From assembly GCA_044375955.1 (NCBI GenBank), contig JBILLS010000009.1, positions 1 to 55,379 of the forward strand: a stretch of 55,379 nucleotides of DNA. Reading direction: 5' to 3'. This stretch comes from VGCC01 sp044375955. GTDB lineage: Bacteria > Actinomycetota > Actinomycetes > S36-B12. The position numbers and the translations under genes were made by a program. Of this stretch, positions 34,851 to 43,071 are shown piece after piece. Every line of letters begins with the position of its first letter. Position 1 is the stretch's first letter. Below the pieces are notes generated by a model that was not told the DNA's origin, ran no database searches, and saw nothing but the letters and a program-made list of their open reading frames with translations.

Positions 34851-35692
34851 ATGCGCTCCGCGGCTTCCACGACGTTCTGCAGGAGCATGGCCCGGGTCAT
34901 GGGACCCGTGCCGCCCGGCATCGGTGCCCACCATCCGGCGATGTCGGCGACCCGAGGGTCGACATCGCCGACGAGCCCTTCGGACGTCCGCGTGATGCCG
35001 ACATCCAGGACGGCCGCCCCCGGGGCGATCATGTCCGGGGTGACCAGGTGGGCAACCCCGGCCGCAGCAACCACGATGTCGGCCCGTGCGATCTCCCCCG
35101 CGAGATCGCGGGTCCCGGTGTGACAGAGGGTGACGGTCGCATTCTCCGAGCGCCGGGTGAGAAGCAGCCCGAGTGGCCGACCCACCGTGACACCGCGCCC
35201 GATCACCACGACGTGCGCACCGGCAATGGGAACGTCGTAGGCCCGAAGGAGTTCGATGATTCCCCGGGGCGTGCATGGCAGCGGAGCGGGGATGCCCAGG
35301 ACGAGGCGACCGAGATTCATCGGGTGCAACCCGTCGGCGTCCTTCGCCGGATCCATCGCCTCCAAGATCGAACTTGCGTCAAGGTGCGCGGGTAAGGGGA
35401 GTTGCACGATGTATCCGGTCACGGCTGGATCCGCATTCAACCGCACGATCTCGGATGCGAGTCTGTCCTGACTGGTGTCCGCAGGCAGATCCACGCGAAT
35501 GGAGGCGATACCGACCTCGGCGCAGTCCCGGTGTTTACCGGCTACGTACGCATGGGAGCCGGGATCGTCACCGACGAGGACCGTGCCGAGTCCAGGAAGG
35601 ATCCCCCGCTCGGCCAGTGCAGACACCCGCTGCGCCAGGGAGGCCTTGACGTGCGCGGCGGTCGCCTTGCCGTCGAGGATCACCGCGGTCAT
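34847..35692 (-). CDS. folD: Methylenetetrahydrofolate dehydrogenase / cyclohydrolase
   Basis: 281 residues. It has YVAGKHRDCAEVGI (K in YxxxK catalytic), LPLPAHLDASSI, and VVIGRGVTVGRPLGLLL for NADP. It makes 10-formyl-tetrahydrofolate, the formyl donor for PurN and PurH encoded further up the same strand. ATGA overlap with the transporter stop couples it to that gene. Confidence 0.96.
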   Translation of the reverse strand: MTAVILDGKATAAHVKASLAQRVSALAERGILPGLGTVLVGDDPGSHAYVAGKHRDCAEVGIASIRVDLPADTSQDRLASEIVRLNADPAVTGYIVQLPLPAHLDASSILEAMDPAKDADGLHPMNLGRLVLGIPAPLPCTPRGIIELLRAYDVPIAGAHVVVIGRGVTVGRPLGLLLTRRSENATVTLCHTGTRDLAGEIARADIVVAAAGVAHLVTPDMIAPGAAVLDVGITRTSEGLVGDVDPRVADIAGWWAPMPGGTGPMTRAMLLQNVVEAAERM

Positions 35693-36639
35693 GTGGCAAT
35701 CCTGTCAGGGAGAGGACGCCGACCCGCGGTCGAGATCACGACGGCGACGAAGGCCAGCACGGTGCCGAGGACCAAGCCCACATCCACGTAGTCGGTGAAG
35801 AGCAGATCGAGGATGATCGAACCGAGGAGTTGGCCCGCGATTGCGAGCAGCGCCTGACGCAGTACCCCCACCCGCCCGACGACCCAGGCTGTTGTCGCGA
35901 CGAACACCACGCCGATGAGCCCGCCGGTATAGAGCCAGGCCTGCGAGTCTGCGGGGATCGAGAGGTCGGTGAGACCGGTGGAGGTCGCGATCAGGACGGC
36001 GATCATCAATGCGCTCGTACCGACGATGAAGTTCATCCAGGCCGCCACCAGCGGCTCACCGGAAATGGAACTCACCCGTCCGTTGATGGCTGCCTGGACG
36101 CCGAGGGCGGCGCCCGCTGCCAAGCCCATGACGACGAGCAGGAGGGAGAGCCCTTCACCACCCCACCGTCCTGTGACGGCGCTACCGACGGCTGCGATCG
36201 CGATGATCGCCGAGATCACACGCGTACTCGACACGGGTTGGCGGCCGAAGGGGCCCAAGCCGATCCGATCCACGATCAGCGAGGCGGTGACCTGACCAGC
36301 GACGGTGGTGATGGCGAACAGCGCAACACCCCCGACGGGAACGGACATGCTCTGCGTCAGGACGAAGAACGCACCGAGCAGGCCACCGAACACCTGCCAC
36401 CGCGGGATGGCTCCCGAGCGCACTGCGATGAGGAGTCGACGTACACCGGCGCGCATACGCGCCAACCCCAGGCCCATCAGCGTGAGCAGCACCAAACCGA
36501 CCCCGAAGGAGATGAGTGCGGCCTCGAGTCCGTTGCCAAGTACATCTGCAAGTGATCCGTTCACCTGCGATTGCAGCGCAGCAAGGGCGCCGACGACGAC
36601 GGCCGCGGATACGGGCCAGAGCGACCGTTGTCCTGTCAT
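35689..36639 (-). CDS. DMT-family transporter, two DUF606 (YdcZ-like) halves
   Basis: 316 residues with about ten membrane helices in two similar halves (each opening with a motif such as ALAALQSQVNGSL or AAGAALGVQAAINGRV). The family belongs to drug/metabolite transporters; the substrate is unknown. It lies between purH (1 nt away) and folD (ATGA overlap), so it may move a purine, folate or one-carbon metabolite (position only). Confidence 0.85.
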   Translation of the reverse strand: MTGQRSLWPVSAAVVVGALAALQSQVNGSLADVLGNGLEAALISFGVGLVLLTLMGLGLARMRAGVRRLLIAVRSGAIPRWQVFGGLLGAFFVLTQSMSVPVGGVALFAITTVAGQVTASLIVDRIGLGPFGRQPVSSTRVISAIIAIAAVGSAVTGRWGGEGLSLLLVVMGLAAGAALGVQAAINGRVSSISGEPLVAAWMNFIVGTSALMIAVLIATSTGLTDLSIPADSQAWLYTGGLIGVVFVATTAWVVGRVGVLRQALLAIAGQLLGSIILDLLFTDYVDVGLVLGTVLAFVAVVISTAGRRPLPDRIAT

Positions 36640-36640
36640 G

Positions 36641-38191
36641 TCAGTGGAAGAAGTGCCGCGTGCCGGTGAGGTACATGGTCACCCCGCGGGCCTCAGCGGC
36701 GGCGATCACCTCGGTGTCACGCACCGATCCCCCCGGCTGCACCACGGCCGAGATTCCCGCGTCGAGGAGGACGTCCAGCCCGTCCGCGAAGGGGAAGAAG
36801 GCATCCGATGCCGCAACCGATCCCGCGGCACGGTCGCCGGCACGCTCCACGGCAAGACGCGCCGCATCCACCCGGTTCACCTGGCCCATGCCCACTCCGA
36901 CCGCCGCTCCGTGGCGCGCCAGGAGGATCGCGTTCGACTTCACCGATCGGCAGGCGCGCCATGCGAACTCCAGATCGGCGAGGACCGAGGAATCGGCGGC
37001 GGGTCCGCTCACCAGGGTCCAGGTGGCGGGGTCATCGCCCGTCGCGGTGATTCCATCGACGTCTTGCGCGAGCATCCCACCGCTGACGGAGCGCACCTCG
37101 ACATGCCTACCCGGATGTGGTCCCGGCACACGCAGGATCCGCAGGTTCTTGCGCTGTCTCAGGTGCTCGAGCGCCTCCGGCTGGTAGTCGGGGGCGACGA
37201 TCACTTCGGTGAAGACATCGCCGATGGCCTCCGCCATGGCGAGTGACACGGGACGGTTCGCGGCGATCACCCCGCCGAACGCAGAGACCGGGTCGGTGGC
37301 GTGTGCCTTGCGATAGGCATCGGCGATGTCCCTGCCGGTGGCGATCCCACACGGGTTCGCGTGCTTGATGATCGAGACTGTCGGTTCCGTGAAGTCGAAG
37401 GCGGCGCGACGGGCAGCATCGGCATCGACCACGTTGTTATAGGACATCGGCTTGCCGTGGAGTTGCTCTGCCGTGGCAATGCCGGGTTCATGCTGCGCGG
37501 CCAGGTACAGCGCTGCGGACTGGTGGGGGTTCTCCCCGTAGCGCAGGACCTCACCGCGGGTCCACGCCTGTGCTGTCCACCGGGGGAAACCCTCCGGGTC
37601 CACCTGATGCATCATCCATCGACCCACGGCGATGTCGTAGGTGGCCGTGTGCGCGAAGGCATCGGCCGCCAGTTCCTGTCGCTGCGCCAGATCGAAGCCC
37701 CCTGCGCGCACCGCATCGAGGACTTCTCCGTAGCGACCGGGCGACACCACCACGGCCACGTTCGCGTAGTTCTTGGCAGAAGCGCGGATCATCGCGGGGC
37801 CACCGATATCGATCTGCTCGACACATTCCTCCACCGATGCGCCCGATGCCACCGTCTGCGTGAAGGGGTACAGGTTCACGACGACCAGCGTGAACGGCTC
37901 GATCGCAAGGTCGATCAGTTGCTGCCGATGGGACTCCTCACGCAGATCGGCGAGTAGTCCGGCGTGCACACGCGGGTGGAGCGTCTTCACCCGGCCGTCG
38001 AGGCATTCAGGGAAGCCGGTGAGTTCCTCCACCGGTGTGACCGGCACCCCGGCCGAGGCGATGAGTGCTGCCGTCGAACCTGTCGAGACGATCGAGACAC
38101 CGGCCGCGTGGAGTCCTGCGGCAAGGTCTGTCACACCCTGCTTGTCGTAGACCGAGATCAGGGCCCGCGTGATGGGGATGCGATCAGCCAT
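36641..38191 (-). CDS. purH: Bifunctional AICAR transformylase / IMP cyclohydrolase
   Basis: 516 residues. The N-terminal MGS-like cyclohydrolase (VSIVSTGSTAALIASAGVPV) precedes a C-terminal transformylase with SIIKHANPCGIA and DAFFPFADG. It does the last two steps of purine synthesis using 10-formyl-THF. It overlaps purN by 8 bp. Confidence 0.97.
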   Translation of the reverse strand: MADRIPITRALISVYDKQGVTDLAAGLHAAGVSIVSTGSTAALIASAGVPVTPVEELTGFPECLDGRVKTLHPRVHAGLLADLREESHRQQLIDLAIEPFTLVVVNLYPFTQTVASGASVEECVEQIDIGGPAMIRASAKNYANVAVVVSPGRYGEVLDAVRAGGFDLAQRQELAADAFAHTATYDIAVGRWMMHQVDPEGFPRWTAQAWTRGEVLRYGENPHQSAALYLAAQHEPGIATAEQLHGKPMSYNNVVDADAARRAAFDFTEPTVSIIKHANPCGIATGRDIADAYRKAHATDPVSAFGGVIAANRPVSLAMAEAIGDVFTEVIVAPDYQPEALEHLRQRKNLRILRVPGPHPGRHVEVRSVSGGMLAQDVDGITATGDDPATWTLVSGPAADSSVLADLEFAWRACRSVKSNAILLARHGAAVGVGMGQVNRVDAARLAVERAGDRAAGSVAASDAFFPFADGLDVLLDAGISAVVQPGGSVRDTEVIAAAEARGVTMYLTGTRHFFH

Positions 38192-38753
38192 GGCGCACCC
38201 CGGCGGGCTCTGAGATCAGCGTCGTGACTACGTCGACGAGCAATACCCGTTCGATCTCCTTGATCCGTTCATGAAGGCGAGCCTCGTCGTCATCGGCGCG
38301 CACTTCCACGGGTTGTTGGGCGAGGATCGGTCCGGAGTCCACGCCGTGATCGACCACGTGCACGGTGCATCCGGTCCACTTCACCCCGTACGCCAGGGCA
38401 TCACGCACCGCATGTGCACCGGGAAAGGCAGGCAGCAGAGCGGGATGGGAGTTGATGATGCGGCCGGCATAGGCATCGACGACGTCCCGCCCGAGCACGC
38501 GCATGAAACCCGCGCACACGATCAGGTCGGGGCTGTGCCGCGCGATCTCGGTATGGAGCTCACGATTCCATGCATCACGGTCATCCCCGAGAGCGACGGC
38601 GAAGGTGGGAACCTCCCTCTCGCGCGCGCGTTCCAGCGCCCGGCACTCCGGAACGTCGGAACCCACGGCAGCCACCTGCGCTCCCACGGGCGAATCGAGC
38701 AGGGCCTGGAGCAAAGAACCGGAACCCGATGCCAGAACGAGGATCCGCGCCAC
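38184..38753 (-). CDS. purN: Phosphoribosylglycinamide formyltransferase
   Basis: 189 residues. Catalytic N-x-H in INSHPALLPAFPG and Asp in VDHGVDSGPI; GFMRVLG binds folate. It formylates GAR with 10-formyl-THF. GTG 38753 lies 6 nt after TAGGGT, suggesting its own leaderless start, though read-through from perM is also possible. It is in the same order (perM-purN-purH) as in Mycobacterium tuberculosis Rv0955-Rv0957. Confidence 0.95.
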   Translation of the reverse strand: MARILVLASGSGSLLQALLDSPVGAQVAAVGSDVPECRALERAREREVPTFAVALGDDRDAWNRELHTEIARHSPDLIVCAGFMRVLGRDVVDAYAGRIINSHPALLPAFPGAHAVRDALAYGVKWTGCTVHVVDHGVDSGPILAQQPVEVRADDDEARLHERIKEIERVLLVDVVTTLISEPAGVRHG

Positions 38754-38777
38754 GAACCGACCCTAACGGCAGCGGGC
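38754..38777 (-). promoter_or_regulatory. Leaderless promoter of purN
   Basis: Minus-strand TAGGGT at 38760-38765, 6 nt before GTG 38753. It lies in the 24-bp gap after the small membrane gene, so purN-purH can be transcribed separately. Confidence 0.5.
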
Positions 38778-39464
38778 CTACAGGACGGTTTCTGAGTTCA
38801 TCTGGCGATAGAGGTGGGCGGTGACCAGGGCGACGAACGGCAGCGCGACGAGGGTCAGGAGACCGAAGAGCATGGATCCGATCAACAGGACCGTCAGGTT
38901 GAGCGCCATCGCCACGAACGCGGCACCGAAATTGGCGCGCACGATGCGCACACTGCTTGCGAAGGAGGGGCCGAGTCCCGTCCCCCGGTCGACCGCGAAG
39001 TACGGGGCGAACTGCAGGAAGAGGATCACCAGGATTCCGGGCACGATCAACAGGAGCACGCCGATGCCGACCAGCAAGGAGTACAGGATCTGCGTGACCA
39101 GGTAGACCGCCAGGTTCTGTCCACTCAGCAACGCGTCGAAAGCAGGCGCACGCCCCTGGGTCGACCACAGGGCTCCGCGGATGACACCGACCGTGGTCAG
39201 GTAGATCAGCACCTGGAGGAACAACACGATGCCGATCGACGTCAGCGCGGGGCTACCCAGGGCCGAGGTGCAGGCGGCCTCCTGGCCCGGGGTCTGGGGG
39301 TCGACGCACTGCACCAGGAGCCCCTGCAATGGCTCGAGGCTGATCACCTGCAGGAACTGGGCAGCGGTGACGACGGCTGCGAGGGACAGGAAGGCCAGGA
39401 AGTTGCGCCGGAAAGTCTCCAGGGACCAGCGGAGCGCCTGTCCGACGTCTACCGAGGAACCCAC
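38778..39464 (-). CDS. Multi-span membrane protein of unknown function
   Basis: 228 residues with about five membrane helices. A helix-turn-helix-like entry (ALRWSLETFRRNFLAFLSL) and a long amphipathic loop with YFAVDRGTGLGPSFASSVRIV resemble glycerophosphodiester-phosphodiesterase membrane-domain or DUF975-like proteins. GTG 39464 overlaps the end of perM by 16 bp. No reaction is claimed. Confidence 0.75.
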   Translation of the reverse strand: MGSSVDVGQALRWSLETFRRNFLAFLSLAAVVTAAQFLQVISLEPLQGLLVQCVDPQTPGQEAACTSALGSPALTSIGIVLFLQVLIYLTTVGVIRGALWSTQGRAPAFDALLSGQNLAVYLVTQILYSLLVGIGVLLLIVPGILVILFLQFAPYFAVDRGTGLGPSFASSVRIVRANFGAAFVAMALNLTVLLIGSMLFGLLTLVALPFVALVTAHLYRQMNSETVL

Positions 39465-40672
39465 AACTCTCCCTCCACGCTTTCGAGTATGTCAGGCTCC
39501 GCCACACTCAACGTCGGACGGCGTGGACGCCGTAGGAGCAGTGCGGTGGGCAGCATGCCCACCACGAGTCCGATCCACGCCAGCGACGCCGCGAACTCTG
39601 GAAGTGGACCCAGGAAGGCCAGTCGCAACTCCCCGAGTGAGCCTGAGGCGAGCCAGGCCAACGTGGCCACAATCAACGCTGCTCCCGTCGCGGCAAGCAA
39701 CGCGATCACCAGCCGCATGAGGGTCTGTTCACCGGATGCGCGCCGTGCGATGAAGTAGCCCGCGAGTAATCCGCAGGCCACGGTGATGCACGGGTAGAGC
39801 CATGCGAGGGGCACCGCCGTCTCTGGGAACGCCGCGATGATCGGGATGAGTGGGACGTCGGCGGGCGATGTCACGGCGAGGAACGGACTGACAAGGGATT
39901 CCGACCCGAGACTGAAGCCCGCTCCCAGGATGTAGGAGACGGCCCAGAGGAGGAGTGTCGGCAGGAATGCGAGTGTGATGAGGAGGAGTGACATAGCTCC
40001 GACGAATCCCGTGCCTATCGCGGACTGAATCTGCAGCACATCGGAGAAGCGCGCGATGAGCCACCCGATCAGGAGTAGCGCCCCAGCCCCCAGGAGCGAT
40101 GCGACCGCGACCACAGCGGCGCTCAGCACGGTCATCACCCACGATGGGATGTGTGTTCGCACGTGCAGCTCCAGTCCACTCGAGCGACGTGCGCCTATCC
40201 CTCCGGCGATGAGTGCGATGACTCCGGCGTGCAGTGCGACCCGCGGCAGCGACGCGGTCCAGTCGGCAGAGCGGGTGATCATCAGGACGCCGGCGGCGAG
40301 CCCCGCATAGGTCATCGCGAGGGCCCCGACTCCCACGAGGTACTCGATCGGGTTGGCCACCCGCGAGACGCGACCCCACCAGGCTCCCGCTCCGTAAGCA
40401 AGGAATGCGACACCGATGGTCAGCCCCCAGGGGATCAACGTGTAGTGGACCGTCTGCGCCGTCAGCATCACCCCGTGGACCGGCGCGGACCACAGGACAC
40501 CTGCCAGCGAGACCCAGGCCAGGAACCCGGACTGTTCCTCGGGTGCGCTCATCGCGGTCACGGAGACCACCAAGGCGACCACGAGGTAACCGATCACGGC
40601 GGCCACGAGCGCCGCGAGCACGGCGAGCGCGATGCGGCCGGCCCGGGGCGCCCAGACGCGCAGGTGCTTCAC
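39449..40672 (-). CDS. perM: PerM-like membrane protein (DUF6350)
   Basis: 407 residues with about ten membrane helices. Position just before purN-purH, size and sequence (GAGFSLGSESLVSPFLAVTS) match the DUF6350/PerM family; M. tuberculosis PerM is needed for cell division and persistence. The GTG start has GGGGGA directly before it, an unusually short spacing, so the true start may be different. Confidence 0.8.
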   Translation of the reverse strand: MKHLRVWAPRAGRIALAVLAALVAAVIGYLVVALVVSVTAMSAPEEQSGFLAWVSLAGVLWSAPVHGVMLTAQTVHYTLIPWGLTIGVAFLAYGAGAWWGRVSRVANPIEYLVGVGALAMTYAGLAAGVLMITRSADWTASLPRVALHAGVIALIAGGIGARRSSGLELHVRTHIPSWVMTVLSAAVVAVASLLGAGALLLIGWLIARFSDVLQIQSAIGTGFVGAMSLLLITLAFLPTLLLWAVSYILGAGFSLGSESLVSPFLAVTSPADVPLIPIIAAFPETAVPLAWLYPCITVACGLLAGYFIARRASGEQTLMRLVIALLAATGAALIVATLAWLASGSLGELRLAFLGPLPEFAASLAWIGLVVGMLPTALLLRRPRRPTLSVAEPDILESVEGELWVPR

Positions 40673-40721
40673 TCCCCCAGCGTGGCAGCCGGGTCACCCG
40701 GTGCCCGGGATGCCACACCGA

Positions 40722-41480
40722 TCACCCGTGTATCAGCAGCCACACGGATGCGACGACGCTGAGAGCCAGGGCGACCCGGACGAAGATGGTCTGATCCATC
40801 CGGCGGAAGACCTTCACTCCGACGAATGCACCCAGCGCGGTCAGCGGCGCGAAGAGCGCTCCGATCAGCAGCGACTCCGTCGTGACCAACCCCAGACCCA
40901 CCACGAATGGGACCTTGCTCAGATTCACGAAGAAGAAGAACCAGACCGACGTCCCCATGAAGACGAGCATCGGCACCCGCATGCGCACGAGATACAGGCT
41001 CATCGCTGCACCGCCTGCATTCGCGGCGAGGGTCGTCACCCCAGCGAGAACACCAAAGAAGGATGCGACCAGCCGGTCCTTGGCGGTCACCGTGGATGGC
41101 GGTGCTTCCAGGCCACCCCGCATCCGGATCCATTCCAGGATCGCCGAGACCAAGATCAACCCACCGACAACACGGCCCACCGTGGTGATGTCCGCGAATA
41201 CGAAGAGTGCGGCGGTCAACGCGAATCCGACCAACAGACCGGGGATGAGACGGACCAGTAATCGCCACTGCACATGCTGGCGGTAGATGGCGAGCGCGAT
41301 CAGATCACCGAAGAGTAGAAGTGGGACGGAGAATCCCGCGGCGACGGTCGGCGTCAGGGCCAATGCCATCACCGGTCCGGTCAGCACACCCAGGACCGGC
41401 ATCGCAGTCTTGGAGATTCCGTAGAGGAAGACGCAGAGCCCGACCGTGATGATCAGGACCGGGGTCCAGGCCTCAGGCAA
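40722..41480 (-). CDS. TauE/SafE-family membrane protein
   Basis: 252 residues with seven or eight membrane helices in two repeats (ISKTAMPVLGVLTGPVMAL; GVTTLAANAGGAAMSLYLVR). The family exports sulfite/sulfoacetate-type anions; substrate here unknown. It uses a TTG start that overlaps the toxin stop by 8 bp; there is no in-frame ATG or GTG near. It appears to be read from the toxin-antitoxin promoter, an unusual link. Confidence 0.88.
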   Translation of the reverse strand: MPEAWTPVLIITVGLCVFLYGISKTAMPVLGVLTGPVMALALTPTVAAGFSVPLLLFGDLIALAIYRQHVQWRLLVRLIPGLLVGFALTAALFVFADITTVGRVVGGLILVSAILEWIRMRGGLEAPPSTVTAKDRLVASFFGVLAGVTTLAANAGGAAMSLYLVRMRVPMLVFMGTSVWFFFFVNLSKVPFVVGLGLVTTESLLIGALFAPLTALGAFVGVKVFRRMDQTIFVRVALALSVVASVWLLIHG

Positions 41481-41874
41481 CGACTACGCCCGCCTCCGAC
41501 GCAGCCCGAACCAATTCGTGGTCGAGCGTGACGAGGGGCCAGCCGCTCCTCAGCGCCACGTCGAGATACGAAGCGTCGTAGGAGGTCAATCCCCGGTCGA
41601 TCGCCAACCGCATGATGGTCGGCGTTGGGGATTCGTCAATCACTGCAACAGGTATCGAAAGAATCTCCGCAAGCATGGTCCGTGCTGAGTCGACCGAGAG
41701 TCCTCGAGTGCGAACATGTGTGGCGATGACGTTGGACACCTCAAGTCGCCAAATCGCAGGAACGACCGGAACTCGCTCATCCAGTAGATCGATCTTCGCC
41801 CACGCGGGGCCCGAATCAGGCTTGGTCAGGAACCACGACAAGCACACGGATGCATCCAGCACGAATCCATTCAC
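41473..41874 (-). CDS. vapC: PIN-domain toxin (VapC type)
   Basis: 133 residues. N-terminal FVLDASVCLSWF, IWRLEVSNVI, TSYDASYLDVA and LVTLDHELVRAA supply the four acidic residues of the PIN nuclease site. GTG 41874 overlaps the antitoxin stop (GTGA). It lies in the sucD to perM interval, where M. tuberculosis has other genes. Confidence 0.9.
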   Translation of the reverse strand: MNGFVLDASVCLSWFLTKPDSGPAWAKIDLLDERVPVVPAIWRLEVSNVIATHVRTRGLSVDSARTMLAEILSIPVAVIDESPTPTIMRLAIDRGLTSYDASYLDVALRSGWPLVTLDHELVRAASEAGVVVA

Positions 41875-42143
41875 AGGCGCCCTTCGCGCTTCATGTCGGA
41901 AATCTCCTCAAGTGACGTGAGAAGTTCCTCATCAGCGAGGTGGGCCTGTACTCCCTCTATTCGACGGCGAAGGTCGGCGGCGGAGGAACGCCGCAGCGGA
42001 GGAACAAGTCGCGCAACCGGCTTTCCATGCCTGGTGATGGTGATGACCTCACCCGCCTCGGCGCGAGACACGAGATCCGACAGATGGGTCTTCGCCTCGA
42101 AGAGCCCGATGCTCGCATCACTCTGGAGTTCCACGATGGTCAT
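41871..42143 (-). CDS. Phd/YefM-family antitoxin
   Basis: 90 residues. The N-terminal Phd/YefM DNA-binding fold shows IGLFEAKTHLSDLVSRAEAG, GEVITITRHGKPVARLVP; the C-terminal half (LRRRIEGVQAHLADEELL) should bind the toxin. It represses its own operon through the site just upstream. ATG 42143 is 6 nt after TACGCT, so leaderless. Confidence 0.92.
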   Translation of the reverse strand: MTIVELQSDASIGLFEAKTHLSDLVSRAEAGEVITITRHGKPVARLVPPLRRSSAADLRRRIEGVQAHLADEELLTSLEEISDMKREGRL

Positions 42144-42193
42144 GTCTCGAGCGTACGCAAGCTAGTGATCTAGTTCAACTAGAATTCTAGTTG
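42144..42193 (-). promoter_or_regulatory. Promoter and CTAG-rich operator of the second toxin-antitoxin pair
   Basis: Minus strand: -35 TTGAAC (42173-42178), 17-bp spacer, -10 TACGCT (42150-42155), 6 nt, ATG 42143. The -35 sits in a run of four CTAG tetramers (42162, 42170, 42179, 42187; spacing 8, 9, 8), including an 18-bp perfect palindrome at 42176-42193 and CTAGTT-C-AACTAG at 42170-42182. Repressor binding would cover the -35. Confidence 0.78.
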
Positions 42194-42196
42194 ATT

Positions 42197-43066
42197 TTAG
42201 GAAACCATGATCTCGCGCATGAGGCGTGCCGTGGCCGACGGCGTCTTCCCGACGCGAACACCCACCGCCTCCAGTGCCTCCTGCTTCGCGGCGGCGGTAC
42301 CCGCGGAGCCCGAGACGATTGCTCCCGCATGCCCCATGGTCTTTCCCTCGGGGGCGGTGAAACCTGCCACGTAGCCGACGACCGGCTTCGTGACGTTGTC
42401 CTTAATGAATGCGGCAGCGCGCTCCTCGGCATCCCCGCCGATCTCACCGATCATCACGATCGCGTCGGTATCGGGGTCGTCCTGGAACGCAGCGAGTGCA
42501 TCGATGTGGGTCGTACCGATGATCGGATCGCCACCGATTCCGACACAGGTGGAGAAACCGATATCGCGCAGCTCGTACATCATCTGGTACGTCAAGGTTC
42601 CGGACTTCGAGACCAGGCCGATACGTCCGGGCTTGGTGATGTCAGCCGGGATGATGCCCGCGTTCGACTGTCCGGGGCTGATGATCCCAGGGCAGTTGGG
42701 GCCGATCATCCGAGTGGCGCCCGAATTCACCGCATATTGGAAGAACTGCGCGGTGTCGTGGACCGGGATCCCCTCGGTGATCACCACACAGAGTGGGATG
42801 CGCGCGTCGACCGCCTCCTCAACCGCACCCTTCGCGAATCGGGGAGGCACGAAGACGACGGAGACATTGGCACCTGTCGCGGCCATGGCGTCGCCGACGG
42901 AGTTGAACACGGGTATGCCGTCGACGTCCTGTCCGGCCTTTCCGGGTGTGACGCCGGCCACCACCGCCGCACCGCTGGCGACCATGCGCCTCGTGTGCTT
43001 CGTTCCCTCGGAACCGGTCATCCCCTGGACCAGGATCCTGCTGTCGCTATCGAGCCAAATCGCCAT
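42197..43066 (-). CDS. sucD: Succinyl-CoA synthetase alpha subunit
   Basis: 289 residues. Phospho-His in KTMGHAGAIVSG; CoA domain with RILVQGMTGSEGTKH and IGPNCPGIISPG. It forms or uses succinyl-CoA with SucC. It is followed within 4 nt by the CTAG palindrome of the toxin-antitoxin promoter, which could act as a weak terminator. Confidence 0.97.
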   Translation of the reverse strand: MAIWLDSDSRILVQGMTGSEGTKHTRRMVASGAAVVAGVTPGKAGQDVDGIPVFNSVGDAMAATGANVSVVFVPPRFAKGAVEEAVDARIPLCVVITEGIPVHDTAQFFQYAVNSGATRMIGPNCPGIISPGQSNAGIIPADITKPGRIGLVSKSGTLTYQMMYELRDIGFSTCVGIGGDPIIGTTHIDALAAFQDDPDTDAIVMIGEIGGDAEERAAAFIKDNVTKPVVGYVAGFTAPEGKTMGHAGAIVSGSAGTAAAKQEALEAVGVRVGKTPSATARLMREIMVS

Positions 43067-43071
43067 GTCCC

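Noticed and set aside
42176..42193. Terminator for sucCD
   Set aside because: The palindrome is AT-rich with no loop and is better explained as an operator over a -35; a minor terminator role is not excluded.
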